From Devosia sp. ZB163 (GTDB taxonomy: Bacteria > Pseudomonadota > Alphaproteobacteria > Rhizobiales > Devosiaceae), in the NCBI RefSeq assembly GCF_028613635.1, contig NZ_JAQRMY010000002.1, positions 1,108,295 to 1,172,294 on the forward strand: DNA of 64,000 nt, in the 5' to 3' direction. The notes under the pieces were generated by a model. It was given only the letters and a program-made list of their open reading frames with translations. It was not told where the DNA came from and searched no databases. The position numbers were made by a program, and so were the translations under genes. Positions 20,770 to 31,113 of this stretch are shown here, one piece after another. How positions within the stretch are numbered: position 1 is the first letter of the stretch; each line of letters starts with the position of its first letter.

Positions 20770-20979
20770 TCACGTTGGCAACCGTTGCCAGCGGACCTAT
20801 TGACTTGCGAGCCCGCTGAGCCCTCGGGCCAGCAACGGAAAATGTGCCCCAAACTCTGAACGGATCCAACTTTCGTCAACGCCACTGGTGACGTCTGATC
20901 GTTAATCGGCGCCGGTCCGCGTCGACTGATGACCTGCCGCGTAGGCAGCTTGTAGATTCGGGCACCTTCACCCACGCTG

Positions 20980-21470
20980 TAGAGTCGGGCATGCACCCGC
21001 CGATACCCATAGCGGATGCGGGTCTTGCAGATCTGCTTGATCCTCAACTTCAGGTCGGCCTGCTCGCCGCGCTTGCCCTTGTAGTGGTACGGCGACCTGT
21101 CGTCCCGCAGCGCATCGCACGCCTTGCGGATCGCCACATTCCAGGCCTGCCGCACCTCATCAACGAGGGACCGCCTGCGCGCAGGCCTCAGAGCTTGAGA
21201 GCACATCCTGCAGCATGGCCTTGTCTAGGCGGAGGTCCGCGACGATGCGCTTGAGCTTGGAGTTCTCCTCCTCGAACTGGCGCCGCCGCTTCACCTCAGA
21301 CGGCATCAGACCGGCTTAGCGCTTGCGCCAATTGTATAAGGTGGCGTCGGCAATACCGGCCTTGCGGCACACCTCCGCAACCGGCGTGCCATCCTCAGTT
21401 TGCTTGAGCACAAAGGCGATCTGACCCTCAGTGAACTCTTCGACCACCTCTGCCGTCGAGGAGCACGACT
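20980..21470 (-). pseudogene. IS3-family transposase remnant (orfA plus start of orfB)
   Basis: Reading the minus strand, EEFTEGQIAFVLKQTEDGTP and VAEVCRKAGIADATLYNWRK match the HTH start of IS3-family OrfA. An in-frame TAA (21316-21318) then breaks it before EENSKLKRIVADLRLDKAML. The orfB start follows with CDALRDDRSPYHYKGKRG and RIKQICKTRIRYGYRRVHARLY, after which similarity to transposase stops. The DDE domain is missing, so this is a dead fragment. It lies just outside repeat copy B, between the two islands. Confidence 0.75.
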
Positions 21471-21768
21471 TTCTCACCGACAGGGAGTGTCAGGATGTCC
21501 TTCGCTATCAGGTGATGCCTGCGGGACGTTCTCTGGATCCGTTCGGTGCTCTTTGCTACAAATCCTCACGAGTCGGAGCTAGGTCGCAGACCTAAACTCA
21601 CTTTGCGTGAAGACCACTAGGCGCCCTGAGCAACTTCGAGACGAAATCGGGGCAAGACCTCTAGGTGGTTTGGCCTAGCACTGTGCGCGAGAGGACTGCT
21701 CAATAAGTCGGCCACAAGCATGTTCGCGCAGCCTGGTTGCGTCGAAAACGAGGGCGCAATAAGCATCT

Positions 21769-24081
21769 ATGGCAAAGGGCTTCAGTGCATCGACTATAAA
21801 GTCTTGGTTCCAGTACCGCTGCGAGCGAAAAGTACGGTTTGAACTTTCAAGCAACGAAGAACTGAGAGCAGCCGCAGTCGTGAAGGATATCCGTCAAGCG
21901 AGTTGGGCTGCGCTCGGTACCGCCTACGAGGCCCGAGTAGTCCGACGTCTTGGCCACGAGCAGGGTGTGCGAACCCCAGTCACGCCGCGCGAGCCCCTGG
22001 ACGAGAAAGTGACTGCCGCCTTTCTGCGGGGCCTGATTCAAGTACCGTATGTCGCGCAGGCAAACTTGACCCCGCGAAGCGTGCCCCGCTTTTTGGCCGG
22101 TACCGGCCTTACCCTGAACCGAAATCTGCCTGACCTTATACGGCGCGCAAAAGACGACGGAGGTGACAGCCACCTCTTCACCGTGATCGACGTCAAGGCC
22201 ACGCGGCGCGCCACCGCGTTCCACAAGACCCAGGTCGCCTTCTATGTTCGGGTGCTGGAGGAATTGCTGCGGGAACTCGACGCTTCCGCCCCGACCGGGG
22301 CAATGCTCGACCCCTTCGGGGAGATTTGGCGAATTCCAGACGACGGCACCGCGGAAGGCGATGCATGGCAGGTAGAGCGGTTCGCCCTCGGGCCATACCT
22401 TCGCCTGGTGGACGAGTTCTGCAATGACATTCTCCCCGGCATCGGCGCCAAGAAGCTCGGCCCCGGAATTGATCAGACGTTCTTCCATCTCTATTTCAAA
22501 TGCGAGCAGTGCGAATACCTGGGACACTGCTCCAAGAGCATTGACCCGTCGCTTCCGCCAGAGCGGCGCGACGTGTCTGCTGTTCCAGGCCTCACTCACG
22601 AGGGCAAGCGGTCGCTGCAGCGGCTGAAGATCAGGTCGTTGCGCGATCTTAGCAAGGCATCTGGTCTTTCGGGAGCGCCTGGCCTCGGATGGTCGCTCAG
22701 CAGGCGCGCGGCGCTCCTTGCTGCGCGCGCGCAGGCATTGGCGACCGGCTCAGTATTGCGGACCGAGGAGGAACACACGTTCCTGATGCCACCGCGAGCC
22801 GATTCAATTCTCATGCTTACGGTTGATCACGATCCGGTTGATGACCGCTTGGCCGCTATCGGGTATCGCCGAGTTCATAACGGAACTGTTCAAACGGAGC
22901 GGGTAGAGGTTCCCGCGAGCGGCTCGCTCGCCGATGAGGCCGCTGCCATGATCAGCGTGCTCGGTGCGCTCATCCTCGACCTCACCGAGATCGACCAGGC
23001 CAACGCGGCGCTCCCGCCTGGCTCGGCGGACGGAGTGTACGCACACATATTCTTCTACGAGCCAGCCGAAGCCACCAACTTGCAGCACGCGATCGGCCGA
23101 CATCTAGACAATGAGATCATACGAACGGGCCTGCTCCACCTGGTTCGCCTGTTTCCCCCCGACGACATCGTTCCCGAGCCGGAGTTTCGCGGCGTCCACC
23201 ACTTGCCGGCCACGACCGTTCGGAGCGTGCTTGAGCAGCTCTATGCACTTCCGGTCGCGGTGGCCTACGACCTCCGCCAAACAAGCCAGGCTTTGGCTCT
23301 CGCCGGCGCGCGCGAACCCTACCGGCCGGCGGAAGCCTTTGCCCGTCCGTTCTCTTCCCTTCTATCGATCGATGTCATCCGGCCAATCCGAGAGAAAAGC
23401 GAAACGGCTGTCGCCCCGGGGAAGATAGTAGACGATGTGCGGTCCCGCCTCGCAGCGCTGCAGGGGATCGTAGATTGGCTTTTCGAGCAGAACGCAACCG
23501 CGACAACAGTGGGAAGCCCGCTTCTTCGCTTGGCGAAGAAGCCCTTCCGATTTCAGGACACATTCAACCCGCTCAATGCGGCCGACTTGGACGTGCTGCT
23601 CGCGTGCGAACTTTTGGAAAGTCGCGCGGGCCTTCTCGATGCTCTCATCGGCCTAGCGCAACCGAGCGCCCGCAGGAGGGATAGCGGTAGAAGCCTTACC
23701 GGCCTCACTTTCCTGAAAGAATGGAAGTTTGGCGGCTCCCACGTTCTCCTGTTTACGGTTCCAGAGGCGAGCCGCGACAGCGAACTCGGCCCCGGCGACC
23801 TTGATCTCATCCTTCATGACGACTCGCCGGACCTGCGCCTCAATCCCGGGTTGTGGTCCCAGATAGAATGCCGCATTAGGCCAAAGAGCGCGGGATTTGA
23901 GGATCGCCGCGATCAACTGCAGGTCGAAGTGTCGGATGCGGTCTTCCGGACTGCCATCTTCCAGGACCTCATGCGCACCACGTCTCCCGGCGGATGGTGC
24001 GTGGATAGCGCATTTAAGGATATCAACGCCCCGAGAGCGGTAGCCTTCCTGGCCAACCTCGCGCAGGGGACTGCGCCATGA
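21769..24081 (+). CDS. RecB/Cas4-like Fe-S nuclease with RNase H-like region (TM0106-type)
   Basis: A 770-aa protein. A Cys near residue 23 (FQYRCERKVRFEL) and the later CEQCEYLGHC (about 245-254) give the four cysteines of an AddB/Cas4-type iron-sulphur cluster. Between them lie HLFTVIDVKATRR (Asp and Lys near 139-141) and the QVAFYVRVLEEL helix, the PD-(D/E)XK core. From about 345 (SILMLTVDHDPVDDRLAAIGYRRV) there is an RNase H-like region. This is the order of TM0106-type proteins, which normally continue into an SF1 helicase. Here that helicase is the first part of the next gene, whose ATG overlaps this stop by 4 bp. Likely nuclease of the Dpd restriction module. Confidence 0.75.
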   Translation: MAKGFSASTIKSWFQYRCERKVRFELSSNEELRAAAVVKDIRQASWAALGTAYEARVVRRLGHEQGVRTPVTPREPLDEKVTAAFLRGLIQVPYVAQANLTPRSVPRFLAGTGLTLNRNLPDLIRRAKDDGGDSHLFTVIDVKATRRATAFHKTQVAFYVRVLEELLRELDASAPTGAMLDPFGEIWRIPDDGTAEGDAWQVERFALGPYLRLVDEFCNDILPGIGAKKLGPGIDQTFFHLYFKCEQCEYLGHCSKSIDPSLPPERRDVSAVPGLTHEGKRSLQRLKIRSLRDLSKASGLSGAPGLGWSLSRRAALLAARAQALATGSVLRTEEEHTFLMPPRADSILMLTVDHDPVDDRLAAIGYRRVHNGTVQTERVEVPASGSLADEAAAMISVLGALILDLTEIDQANAALPPGSADGVYAHIFFYEPAEATNLQHAIGRHLDNEIIRTGLLHLVRLFPPDDIVPEPEFRGVHHLPATTVRSVLEQLYALPVAVAYDLRQTSQALALAGAREPYRPAEAFARPFSSLLSIDVIRPIREKSETAVAPGKIVDDVRSRLAALQGIVDWLFEQNATATTVGSPLLRLAKKPFRFQDTFNPLNAADLDVLLACELLESRAGLLDALIGLAQPSARRRDSGRSLTGLTFLKEWKFGGSHVLLFTVPEASRDSELGPGDLDLILHDDSPDLRLNPGLWSQIECRIRPKSAGFEDRRDQLQVEVSDAVFRTAIFQDLMRTTSPGGWCVDSAFKDINAPRAVAFLANLAQGTAP

Positions 24082-27000
24082 CCGTTCGCGCTGACCTCCT
24101 GAACTTTCTCCGCGACCCCGCAGCCTTCGCAGCGAGGGCGTCTGATCCTGACGTTTGGCGTGCCGGCCTGGACGGTTTCGCCAAACCGGAGCTCGCGCGA
24201 GCTGGCGATCAGCCGCTCGTCGAGGCGCAGGTACTCGCGTGGGAAGGACTTGCGGACGCCCGCGTCGGGCTTCTGCTCGGCCCGCCCGGCACCGGGAAGA
24301 CGCATCTGCTTTCTTGGCTCATCCTCGGGTACGTCCACGCTCGGCACTCCAAGGGGCTGCCGGCCCGCGTCTTCGTCAGCGGATTCACACGCAACGCCAT
24401 CGGCAACGTCCTAGACGGCGTCGCGAAGCGCGCAGCCAAGTACTCGCCTGGAGCGTTCGCCACGCATTTCGTCGGCACCGGCCCGGCGGCAGGATTGTCA
24501 TCTCTCGTCCGGCATCGCCAGTCGGTCTCCGGAACGCAGGCGGCCGCGGCGCTCGCCGACCTCCAACCAAGTTCGGTGGTGATGGGCGGCTCTATCTGGT
24601 CGCTGTATCGCATGATGCAGCGCCCGGAAGCACGAGGCGATGGATACACATCGGAACTCTTCGATCTCGTCTGCATCGATGAAGCGTCGCAGATGGTCCT
24701 CGGCCAGGGCTTGATGGCGATGGCGGGTATCAAGCAGACCGGGCGGATAGTCGTCGCCGGCGATGATCAGCAGCTTCCCCCCATTCGGGCTGGTCGCGAG
24801 ATCAAGCTAGGCGACCGGGAACTGGGCGGATCACTGTACTCGTTCCTGAAATCGAGCAGGGTCCCGGAATTTGCGCTGGACACGACATTCCGCCTCAACG
24901 GTCCACTCGCCGCGTTCCCCGAGCGGAAATTCTATGCCGGCAAGTACGTGTCGGCGGTACCAAGCGAGCAGCTCAAGCTAATAGAAGGCTGGCGCGACGG
25001 GCTCGACAGCTGGGAGCAGGCCGTCCTCGATCCGAACTGGCCCATCGCCATCCTTCTGCATGACGGTCCCCCCGCCGCCACTCGAAATCCGTTTGAAGCA
25101 ACCTTGGCCGCACGAGTGGCTACGCTTCTCGCCGACCGTTTGATCGGGGCGAAAGCGGGCGGATCATATCAGGCGCAGCTTTGGCAGGAGCACCTCGCGG
25201 TAGTGAGCCCGCATCGCGCGCAGAACGCCGCAATCCGCTCGGCGCTGCCCGATCCGCTCGCGGCAGGCTCGTTTGTCGAAACGGTTGACCGGATACAGGG
25301 GAAAGAACGCGATACGGTGATCCTCTCCTACTGCGTGGCAGACGCCGAGTTTGCGGTGGCCGAGGCGGACTTCATATTCGCGCCCGAGCGCCTGAACGTG
25401 GCGGTCACGCGCGCGAAGACCAAACTCGTCGTTATCGTGAGCCGCCGCCTGCTGGACGCCGTGCCTGGCGACCAGGAAGCAATGGATAAAGCGGAAATAC
25501 TTCGGGAGTTCATTTTCAGCGCAGCCCCGAGCGGCGACGTCCCGCTACTCGATCCGTCGGGCGTGCCCGTTACGGTCCAGGTGCGACTGCTCGGCTTTGA
25601 TGGTCCGCCCCAACTCCAGGATTTCGCCACGGCGCAGCGCGACCGACTCGAGCCGCAACCGCTTGTCCTGACTCGGGAACTCCAAGACCTGCTTGATGCG
25701 GTAGTGCAGTCGGCAAGCACTTCGCCGTATCGCAAAGCCACACTCAATGCTCTAGCGCAGCGCCTCGCGACCAGGGCGACGCTCCTCCCCGGCCTGGCGC
25801 TGCTGCATGCGATGGGCCACGTGGCCCTCACCCAGCCAAAGCCGGATGCTCCGGACTTCTGGCTGGCCCAGCCGCTCGATCCGCAGAGGATCATCTTCGC
25901 CGCAAACCTTGATACCGTGCGTGCCCGGCTCGAAGAGGCCATAAACCAGGTGCGGCAGGGACGGCTTCCTCCCTTCTACTGGAAGGTTCGCGACCGCTTT
26001 GCCTGGATGGATGCGACCGGCCGCGACGTCTTCCGCCCTGTCATTGAGTCCCTCAGAAACGAAGGCTTGGTGGCAATCAACTCGACCGGGCAGCACCTTA
26101 CCGTCGAGTGGCTGGCCTCGGACCTCCCCAAGCAAGATCCCGCACCGATCGCGGAGGAACCGGAACTTTCGGACGACGACTTCCGAGTGCTCAATCTGCT
26201 CGAGGACATCGAAGCCGCCCGTATAAATTTCGGCGTATTCGAAGGCTGGACGTCGATCGCGACACTCGCCGATCGGAACTCGCTGCGCCGCCAGTCGACC
26301 CTTGAGGCCATCACGCGCCTGAGCGCCAACGGCTGGGTGTTCCAGGAGGAAGACGGTCGCGTTCGCAGCCGCATGGCAGAGCTCGCGCGCGAGCTACGCC
26401 AAGTCAAACAGCGGTTCCAGCGCGACGACGCGGCCACGCGTCCATACCTTGTTCGCAGCCTGAAGGTTGAGATACGAGATCGAGACAAGCCTGCACGGGA
26501 CGATGCGATCGAGACTGCTTTCGGCCGCGCAGCGGAAGGCGTAAATGCCGACTATCGTCGCGCCCTAGGCGGCCTGGCTGGCGCGCTCGCGGATCTCTGG
26601 GGCTCGGGCGCCAAGCTGGCGTTGTTCCAAAGCCGCAGCTTGGTGGCGCTCACGGAAGCTTGGTCGGCCGGCACCCATGACGCGTATGCCATCGCCGCCG
26701 ACACCGGCTCCGGCAAGACCGAGGCAGCAGCATTGCCGCTTATTGCCGGGGCGGCGGCCGATGTACTCGCGGGAATTCAAGGCGTCCGGGCTATTCTGAC
26801 CTATCCGAGAATTCGTCTGGCAGCCAATCAGGCTCAGCGTCTGGCGGGGTATCTCGCCGCGCTGAGCCGGCAAGGCGGGATGCCTACGGTGACGCTGGGC
26901 CTGCAGGTCGGCCAGGTTCCCGAGCGCCTCGATCGTTTGGGCGAGCGGGAGACCGAAGCTGGCTGGGCGGCGCTCGGATCGGACAGCTTCGCGTTCCCGC

Positions 27001-30000
27001 TGTTTGGTTGCCCGGCCTGCGGGTCGAGCCTCTTACTGCGCCAAGGAGCCGGCGTCCGCGGCGCCGACGAACTCGCGTGCACGTCGTGCACGTGGACGTT
27101 CACCGGATGGATCGGCTCCAAAGAGCGGATGCGCGAGCAGCCCCCCGCTCTCTTTTTACCGACCACGGATTCGCTTCACCAGTGGCTGCATGATCCGCGC
27201 TATGGCCGCCTCTTCGGGGACGACGCTGCGTTCGCCGCACCGCGCGCACTGTTGGCGGACGAGATACATCTCTACTCCCACGTTCACGGCGCGCAGGTGG
27301 GATATGCCATGCGCCGAATGTCCGCGCGAGTTGCGCTGAACAATCCCTCCGGACACACGCTCCTGACTGTCGGGATGAGCGCGACGCTCGGCGACCCGGC
27401 TGATGCGTGGGGCAGATTGGTCGATCGGGAGAACGTCGTCCTACTCACGCCGCTCCCGGCCGAAAAGGTGCCCAATCCACGGGGGCGCGAGTATTTCTAT
27501 TTTGTTCAGCCTGAGGTGGAGTCCCGAGGCAAGGACGTGGCCGGCAACTCGACCACCATCCAATCGGTCATGGCGCTCACGCACGGCATGCGCCGACGAA
27601 CCGGAAGAAGTGGCGGCTTTCGCAGCCTGGTCTTTCTCGACTCGGTAGATAAGCTCCGCCGCCTCCACGCGGCATACGATGACGCCGAAACCGCCAAGAA
27701 TTTATCGGCCTATCGCACTCGGCTCTATTCGGATGACCCGGTAACGGGCGCACCTCGCGAAGGCTGCTGCGGCAACCCCGTCGGGTGCGACCTATTCAGC
27801 GACGGCGAGTGCTGGCTGTTCGCCGCCACCGATCGACGGCAAACTGGCAGCCGGGGTCGTACTGAGATCGGCAGGCCACTGCGCGTGGCGCCTCAGCCGA
27901 TCTTCTCTGGCACCGCGGGCCGGGTCGAGAGCCTGCTGAAAGACTCGGACGTGATCTTCGCTACGTCGTCGCTTGAGGTCGGATACGACGACCCCGACAT
28001 TTCTCTGGTGTACCAGCACTACGCGCCCCGCAACTTGGCGAGCTTCATCCAGCGGAAGGGGCGCGGCGGGCGGGGCGCGGACGATCGGCCCATCACCGGC
28101 GTTACACTGTCTATATACAACAGCCGCGACAGCTGGTGGTTTCGGCGGCCGGAGGAGATGATCTCGCCGAGTAGCTTCGAGAGCCCGCTCAATCCCGACA
28201 ATCACTTCGTGCGCCGTGGGCAGCTCGTTGCGACCATTCTCGATGGGCTGTCTCGCCGCCTCGGGCGGGGAGGCGCAGTCGACCTGGAGCGGCCGTCCGC
28301 TCCGGCGCTCGCCGACGCAGAGCAGCTCGCCATCGAGATATTCGGCCCTGAGCCCTGGCGGGAGTTCGGTTTTGACAGCCTATCAGAGTTTTTCGCAGCC
28401 GCTCTTGGAAGCGGTGGCGGTTCCTCGCCCAAATACTTGTCGGACCTTCGCAAGAGGATCGATTGGGCTCCTGACGTCCTGTTTGAGACAGTGAACCTGC
28501 CCACCATTCAGGTGGCGACCGGCACCGAGTCAGCCCGAGCAGAGGACGTGGCCCTTTCCCTTTCCCTCGCCGCCCCGGGTAACGCGAGTCGCAGGTATGA
28601 TCCGATAGCGGTCTATTGGCGCCCGCCGATTCAGGGAAACGGCCCTTGGCTTTCGAGCGATGACTATCGGCACGGAACCAAGCGGCGGCCGTTCGGCGAT
28701 GACGCACAAGGCTGGCTTCGCCAGCTTCCCGATCACGTGGCGCTCGCCCTCGCCAACCTATCGCCCGACTACTTTCGTCCAAGCCAAATCACTCTGGAGA
28801 CCCTGGGACGCAAGCACGGCACGGGCTGGCAATCCGACTGGGCCGTGCCCGCGCCAACGTTTGTGTCCCCGATCCGCGTCCAAGGGAATGATAACGAGCG
28901 GGAGCGCGTTCGAGACGACGCTCGTGGCTTCTTGCGCGGGTTTCCCGTGGTAAAAGCAACCCCCGAGCGCGCCCGTCAGGTCGCGTCGCGCGCCACTCCA
29001 GCATGGCTCGAGCGCGTCGAGGCATATTTGGGCGACGGCGTCGGCGGCCGGGAGACTGGTCTGGCTCTGGCGCGCGTGTACTGGGGCGCGGACGCCGAAC
29101 TCAACCTGGAAGGGCCGCCGGCTCAGTCCGTGGCATTCTCGCAGATATTCACGTCCCCCGACGACGACCGCCCGATGCTGCACGGATACCACGTGCAGTC
29201 CGAAGGGGTGCGCTTTGTACTGAACGCCGAGCTGATCGGCATGTTCGTCGATGAAGAGGTGCGCCGGCTGACAAGCGATCCAAGCGACCGCCAATGGCAC
29301 CTGTCGCAGATGATGCGCTTTCTGGTCGTGCAGGGCGCTGAAGCGGTCGGGATAAATACGTTTGACGCTCACCGGGCGGCCGAATTGCTGCTGAGTGCAT
29401 ATGCAGATCCGGAACTGAGTGGCCGAATGGCACACTTGTCGCGCTTCTGGAGCAAGGCCGCTCTGGCGGCTCTGTTTGAGGACACCAGGGCGCGGCTCTT
29501 GTCCCGCCATCCGCTCCTCTCACCGTCGAGAGTATCGCGGGTCGCCGACAATCTATCCGGTCAGGCATTTCAGCAGGTCTTTCAAAAGACCATGGCGGCG
29601 GTGCGGGCAGCCGACAGCCTCCCACGCTACCTGCAGAGCGTCGTCGTCCACTCGCTAGCCAGCCGCTTGAAGGACCTGTTCGTGCGGTGGGGGCAAGGCG
29701 ACGAGCGGCAGGTCATCATGCACGTTGAGCTGCCCATCATGTTCTCGCGCGCCGCAGATATGTCTGTCACCATATGCGAAGTTGGTGCGTTCGGGGATGG
29801 CACGACGAGGGCCTTTGTCGACAAGTTCGAACGGGCGGAGCCGGACGTGTTCAAAGGATACTTCGGCGATTGCCCGAACGCACGCGAAGACGCCGTAGTC
29901 GATCGGCTGCTCGGGCGGGCCGAGCGTCACGATGCCTGGCGTGCTATCGATGCAACTGACGTCAGTGCGCTGAGATCGCTGGCGGGCGATTTGGGCCTGG

Positions 30001-30443
30001 CACCGGGAGAGAGTATCCCGAGCGCCGCTCTTCGACTGCTATTCGGGCAGGAGACCGTGGGGATCGAGCAGTTCCCGCTGTACGATCTCGCCATATCGCT
30101 TCGAGGGTTGAACCAGGGCCTTGCCGGTCGCTTTGGCCGCGATCCTACTGCATGGGAGTTGACCAGCGCCGCGGTGGCGGAAGCTATCGAGCAGCCCGAT
30201 ACCATCGCAGGCCGCCTGTTGCATGCGTACGCGGACATTGAAGCTTCAGTGCAAGAGGAATCGCTCAGCGCGGACGGGAGGCTCGCTGAGCAGGTCTTCC
30301 GCTTGCACCCCCGGCTATGCGTCGACGGCTGCGCCGCGTGCGTCCATCAGGAGAGCGACATGATGTCGGACGGCATGCTGACCGCGTCTACGAGCCGTCG
30401 GTTACTTGATCGCTTCCTAGGAGCGGTCAGTGTCACGAAATGA
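24078..30443 (+). CDS. dpdJ: Fused SF1 helicase and DpdJ-type SF2 helicase
   Basis: A 2121-aa double motor. The N-terminal SF1 helicase has GPPGTGKTH (about 68-76), CIDEASQM, GDDQQLPPI, VDRIQGKERD and LNVAVTRAKTKL (about 440). After a winged-helix-like middle, an SF2 helicase follows with ADTGSGKTEAAA (about 874), a zinc ribbon (CPACGSS...CTSC near 978), ADEIHLYSH (about 1060) and ATSSLEVGYDD with FIQRKGRGGRG (about 1296-1333). The C-terminus ends with a DUF1998-like cysteine set (CVDGCAACVHQ, about 2081). The second half fits DpdJ, a restriction-side component of Dpd systems. The gene overlaps the nuclease gene upstream and converges on dpdI with an 11-bp overlap. Confidence 0.75.
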   Translation: MTVRADLLNFLRDPAAFAARASDPDVWRAGLDGFAKPELARAGDQPLVEAQVLAWEGLADARVGLLLGPPGTGKTHLLSWLILGYVHARHSKGLPARVFVSGFTRNAIGNVLDGVAKRAAKYSPGAFATHFVGTGPAAGLSSLVRHRQSVSGTQAAAALADLQPSSVVMGGSIWSLYRMMQRPEARGDGYTSELFDLVCIDEASQMVLGQGLMAMAGIKQTGRIVVAGDDQQLPPIRAGREIKLGDRELGGSLYSFLKSSRVPEFALDTTFRLNGPLAAFPERKFYAGKYVSAVPSEQLKLIEGWRDGLDSWEQAVLDPNWPIAILLHDGPPAATRNPFEATLAARVATLLADRLIGAKAGGSYQAQLWQEHLAVVSPHRAQNAAIRSALPDPLAAGSFVETVDRIQGKERDTVILSYCVADAEFAVAEADFIFAPERLNVAVTRAKTKLVVIVSRRLLDAVPGDQEAMDKAEILREFIFSAAPSGDVPLLDPSGVPVTVQVRLLGFDGPPQLQDFATAQRDRLEPQPLVLTRELQDLLDAVVQSASTSPYRKATLNALAQRLATRATLLPGLALLHAMGHVALTQPKPDAPDFWLAQPLDPQRIIFAANLDTVRARLEEAINQVRQGRLPPFYWKVRDRFAWMDATGRDVFRPVIESLRNEGLVAINSTGQHLTVEWLASDLPKQDPAPIAEEPELSDDDFRVLNLLEDIEAARINFGVFEGWTSIATLADRNSLRRQSTLEAITRLSANGWVFQEEDGRVRSRMAELARELRQVKQRFQRDDAATRPYLVRSLKVEIRDRDKPARDDAIETAFGRAAEGVNADYRRALGGLAGALADLWGSGAKLALFQSRSLVALTEAWSAGTHDAYAIAADTGSGKTEAAALPLIAGAAADVLAGIQGVRAILTYPRIRLAANQAQRLAGYLAALSRQGGMPTVTLGLQVGQVPERLDRLGERETEAGWAALGSDSFAFPLFGCPACGSSLLLRQGAGVRGADELACTSCTWTFTGWIGSKERMREQPPALFLPTTDSLHQWLHDPRYGRLFGDDAAFAAPRALLADEIHLYSHVHGAQVGYAMRRMSARVALNNPSGHTLLTVGMSATLGDPADAWGRLVDRENVVLLTPLPAEKVPNPRGREYFYFVQPEVESRGKDVAGNSTTIQSVMALTHGMRRRTGRSGGFRSLVFLDSVDKLRRLHAAYDDAETAKNLSAYRTRLYSDDPVTGAPREGCCGNPVGCDLFSDGECWLFAATDRRQTGSRGRTEIGRPLRVAPQPIFSGTAGRVESLLKDSDVIFATSSLEVGYDDPDISLVYQHYAPRNLASFIQRKGRGGRGADDRPITGVTLSIYNSRDSWWFRRPEEMISPSSFESPLNPDNHFVRRGQLVATILDGLSRRLGRGGAVDLERPSAPALADAEQLAIEIFGPEPWREFGFDSLSEFFAAALGSGGGSSPKYLSDLRKRIDWAPDVLFETVNLPTIQVATGTESARAEDVALSLSLAAPGNASRRYDPIAVYWRPPIQGNGPWLSSDDYRHGTKRRPFGDDAQGWLRQLPDHVALALANLSPDYFRPSQITLETLGRKHGTGWQSDWAVPAPTFVSPIRVQGNDNERERVRDDARGFLRGFPVVKATPERARQVASRATPAWLERVEAYLGDGVGGRETGLALARVYWGADAELNLEGPPAQSVAFSQIFTSPDDDRPMLHGYHVQSEGVRFVLNAELIGMFVDEEVRRLTSDPSDRQWHLSQMMRFLVVQGAEAVGINTFDAHRAAELLLSAYADPELSGRMAHLSRFWSKAALAALFEDTRARLLSRHPLLSPSRVSRVADNLSGQAFQQVFQKTMAAVRAADSLPRYLQSVVVHSLASRLKDLFVRWGQGDERQVIMHVELPIMFSRAADMSVTICEVGAFGDGTTRAFVDKFERAEPDVFKGYFGDCPNAREDAVVDRLLGRAERHDAWRAIDATDVSALRSLAGDLGLAPGESIPSAALRLLFGQETVGIEQFPLYDLAISLRGLNQGLAGRFGRDPTAWELTSAAVAEAIEQPDTIAGRLLHAYADIEASVQEESLSADGRLAEQVFRLHPRLCVDGCAACVHQESDMMSDGMLTASTSRRLLDRFLGAVSVTK

Positions 30444-31113
30444 CCCTGAAGCTCTCAAGAGCGCCGTTCTCATCCAGCCATTCGAGCACCGCTGGCGTGA
30501 GCAGCGCCAGGGTTGCCGTATTGTTCCCGACCGCGATCAAGAACTCGCCTACCGCCGGTATGGCGCCGACTCTCTCGGTCCTCTCACGCTGAAGCCGGGA
30601 CAACTGCTCCTCCAGGCGCATAACCTCGTCGCGGAGCTCGGGCCACTTCACGATCTGCGTGTTGGTGGCGGCTTCCCCACACTCCCGCATCTCCCGTCCC
30701 AGGGAAGCGAGATTTTCGACCTTCTCGAGTAACTCCCCAAACGAGATGAGGGGCCTGTAGTTTTTTGCGACGACGTCGTTCTTCCAATGCCGCGCGACCT
30801 GCATACCGACGCTGGGAAGCGTCTTCAAGAAATCCTGGTATGCATCGCTCCCACTACGCAGCTCATCAGAGGTCGTAGCCGAAGAAAGTGCGTGGCCGGC
30901 GGCCAAGGCGTCTTCGAGCAGGTCTGACAGATCCTGGCGCGGAAACCCGATCAACCCCGCCAGATCGAGGACCGCCTTCAATCTCTCGATTTCAGCATCG
31001 GCATTCCTCACCACAGCGGCGATCTGAGACAGGGACTCCCCCAATCGTCGGCGCTCAAGCGCCGGCGCGAGCGAAGGCAGCATGGCGCGAAGCTCGAGCA
31101 GCGTATCAGCCAT
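30433..31113 (-). CDS. dpdI: DpdI-like protein
   Basis: A 226-aa, largely helical protein: MADTLLELRAMLPSLAPALERR, SLSQIAAVVRNADAEIERLKAVLDL and a coiled-coil-like VMRLEEQLSRLQRERTERVG near residue 175. No enzyme motif is present. The name rests on position (last gene of dpdF-G-H-I) and size more than on a recognised signature. Its ATG overlaps the dpdH stop by 8 bp. Role in Dpd restriction unknown; it could be a structural or regulatory partner of DpdH. Confidence 0.55.
   Translation of the reverse strand: MADTLLELRAMLPSLAPALERRRLGESLSQIAAVVRNADAEIERLKAVLDLAGLIGFPRQDLSDLLEDALAAGHALSSATTSDELRSGSDAYQDFLKTLPSVGMQVARHWKNDVVAKNYRPLISFGELLEKVENLASLGREMRECGEAATNTQIVKWPELRDEVMRLEEQLSRLQRERTERVGAIPAVGEFLIAVGNNTATLALLTPAVLEWLDENGALESFRVIS

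Noticed and set aside
20384..20869. A 161-aa minus-strand frame over repeat copy B
   Set aside because: It reads through a terminator hairpin and non-coding sequence, with no ribosome site or recognisable protein.
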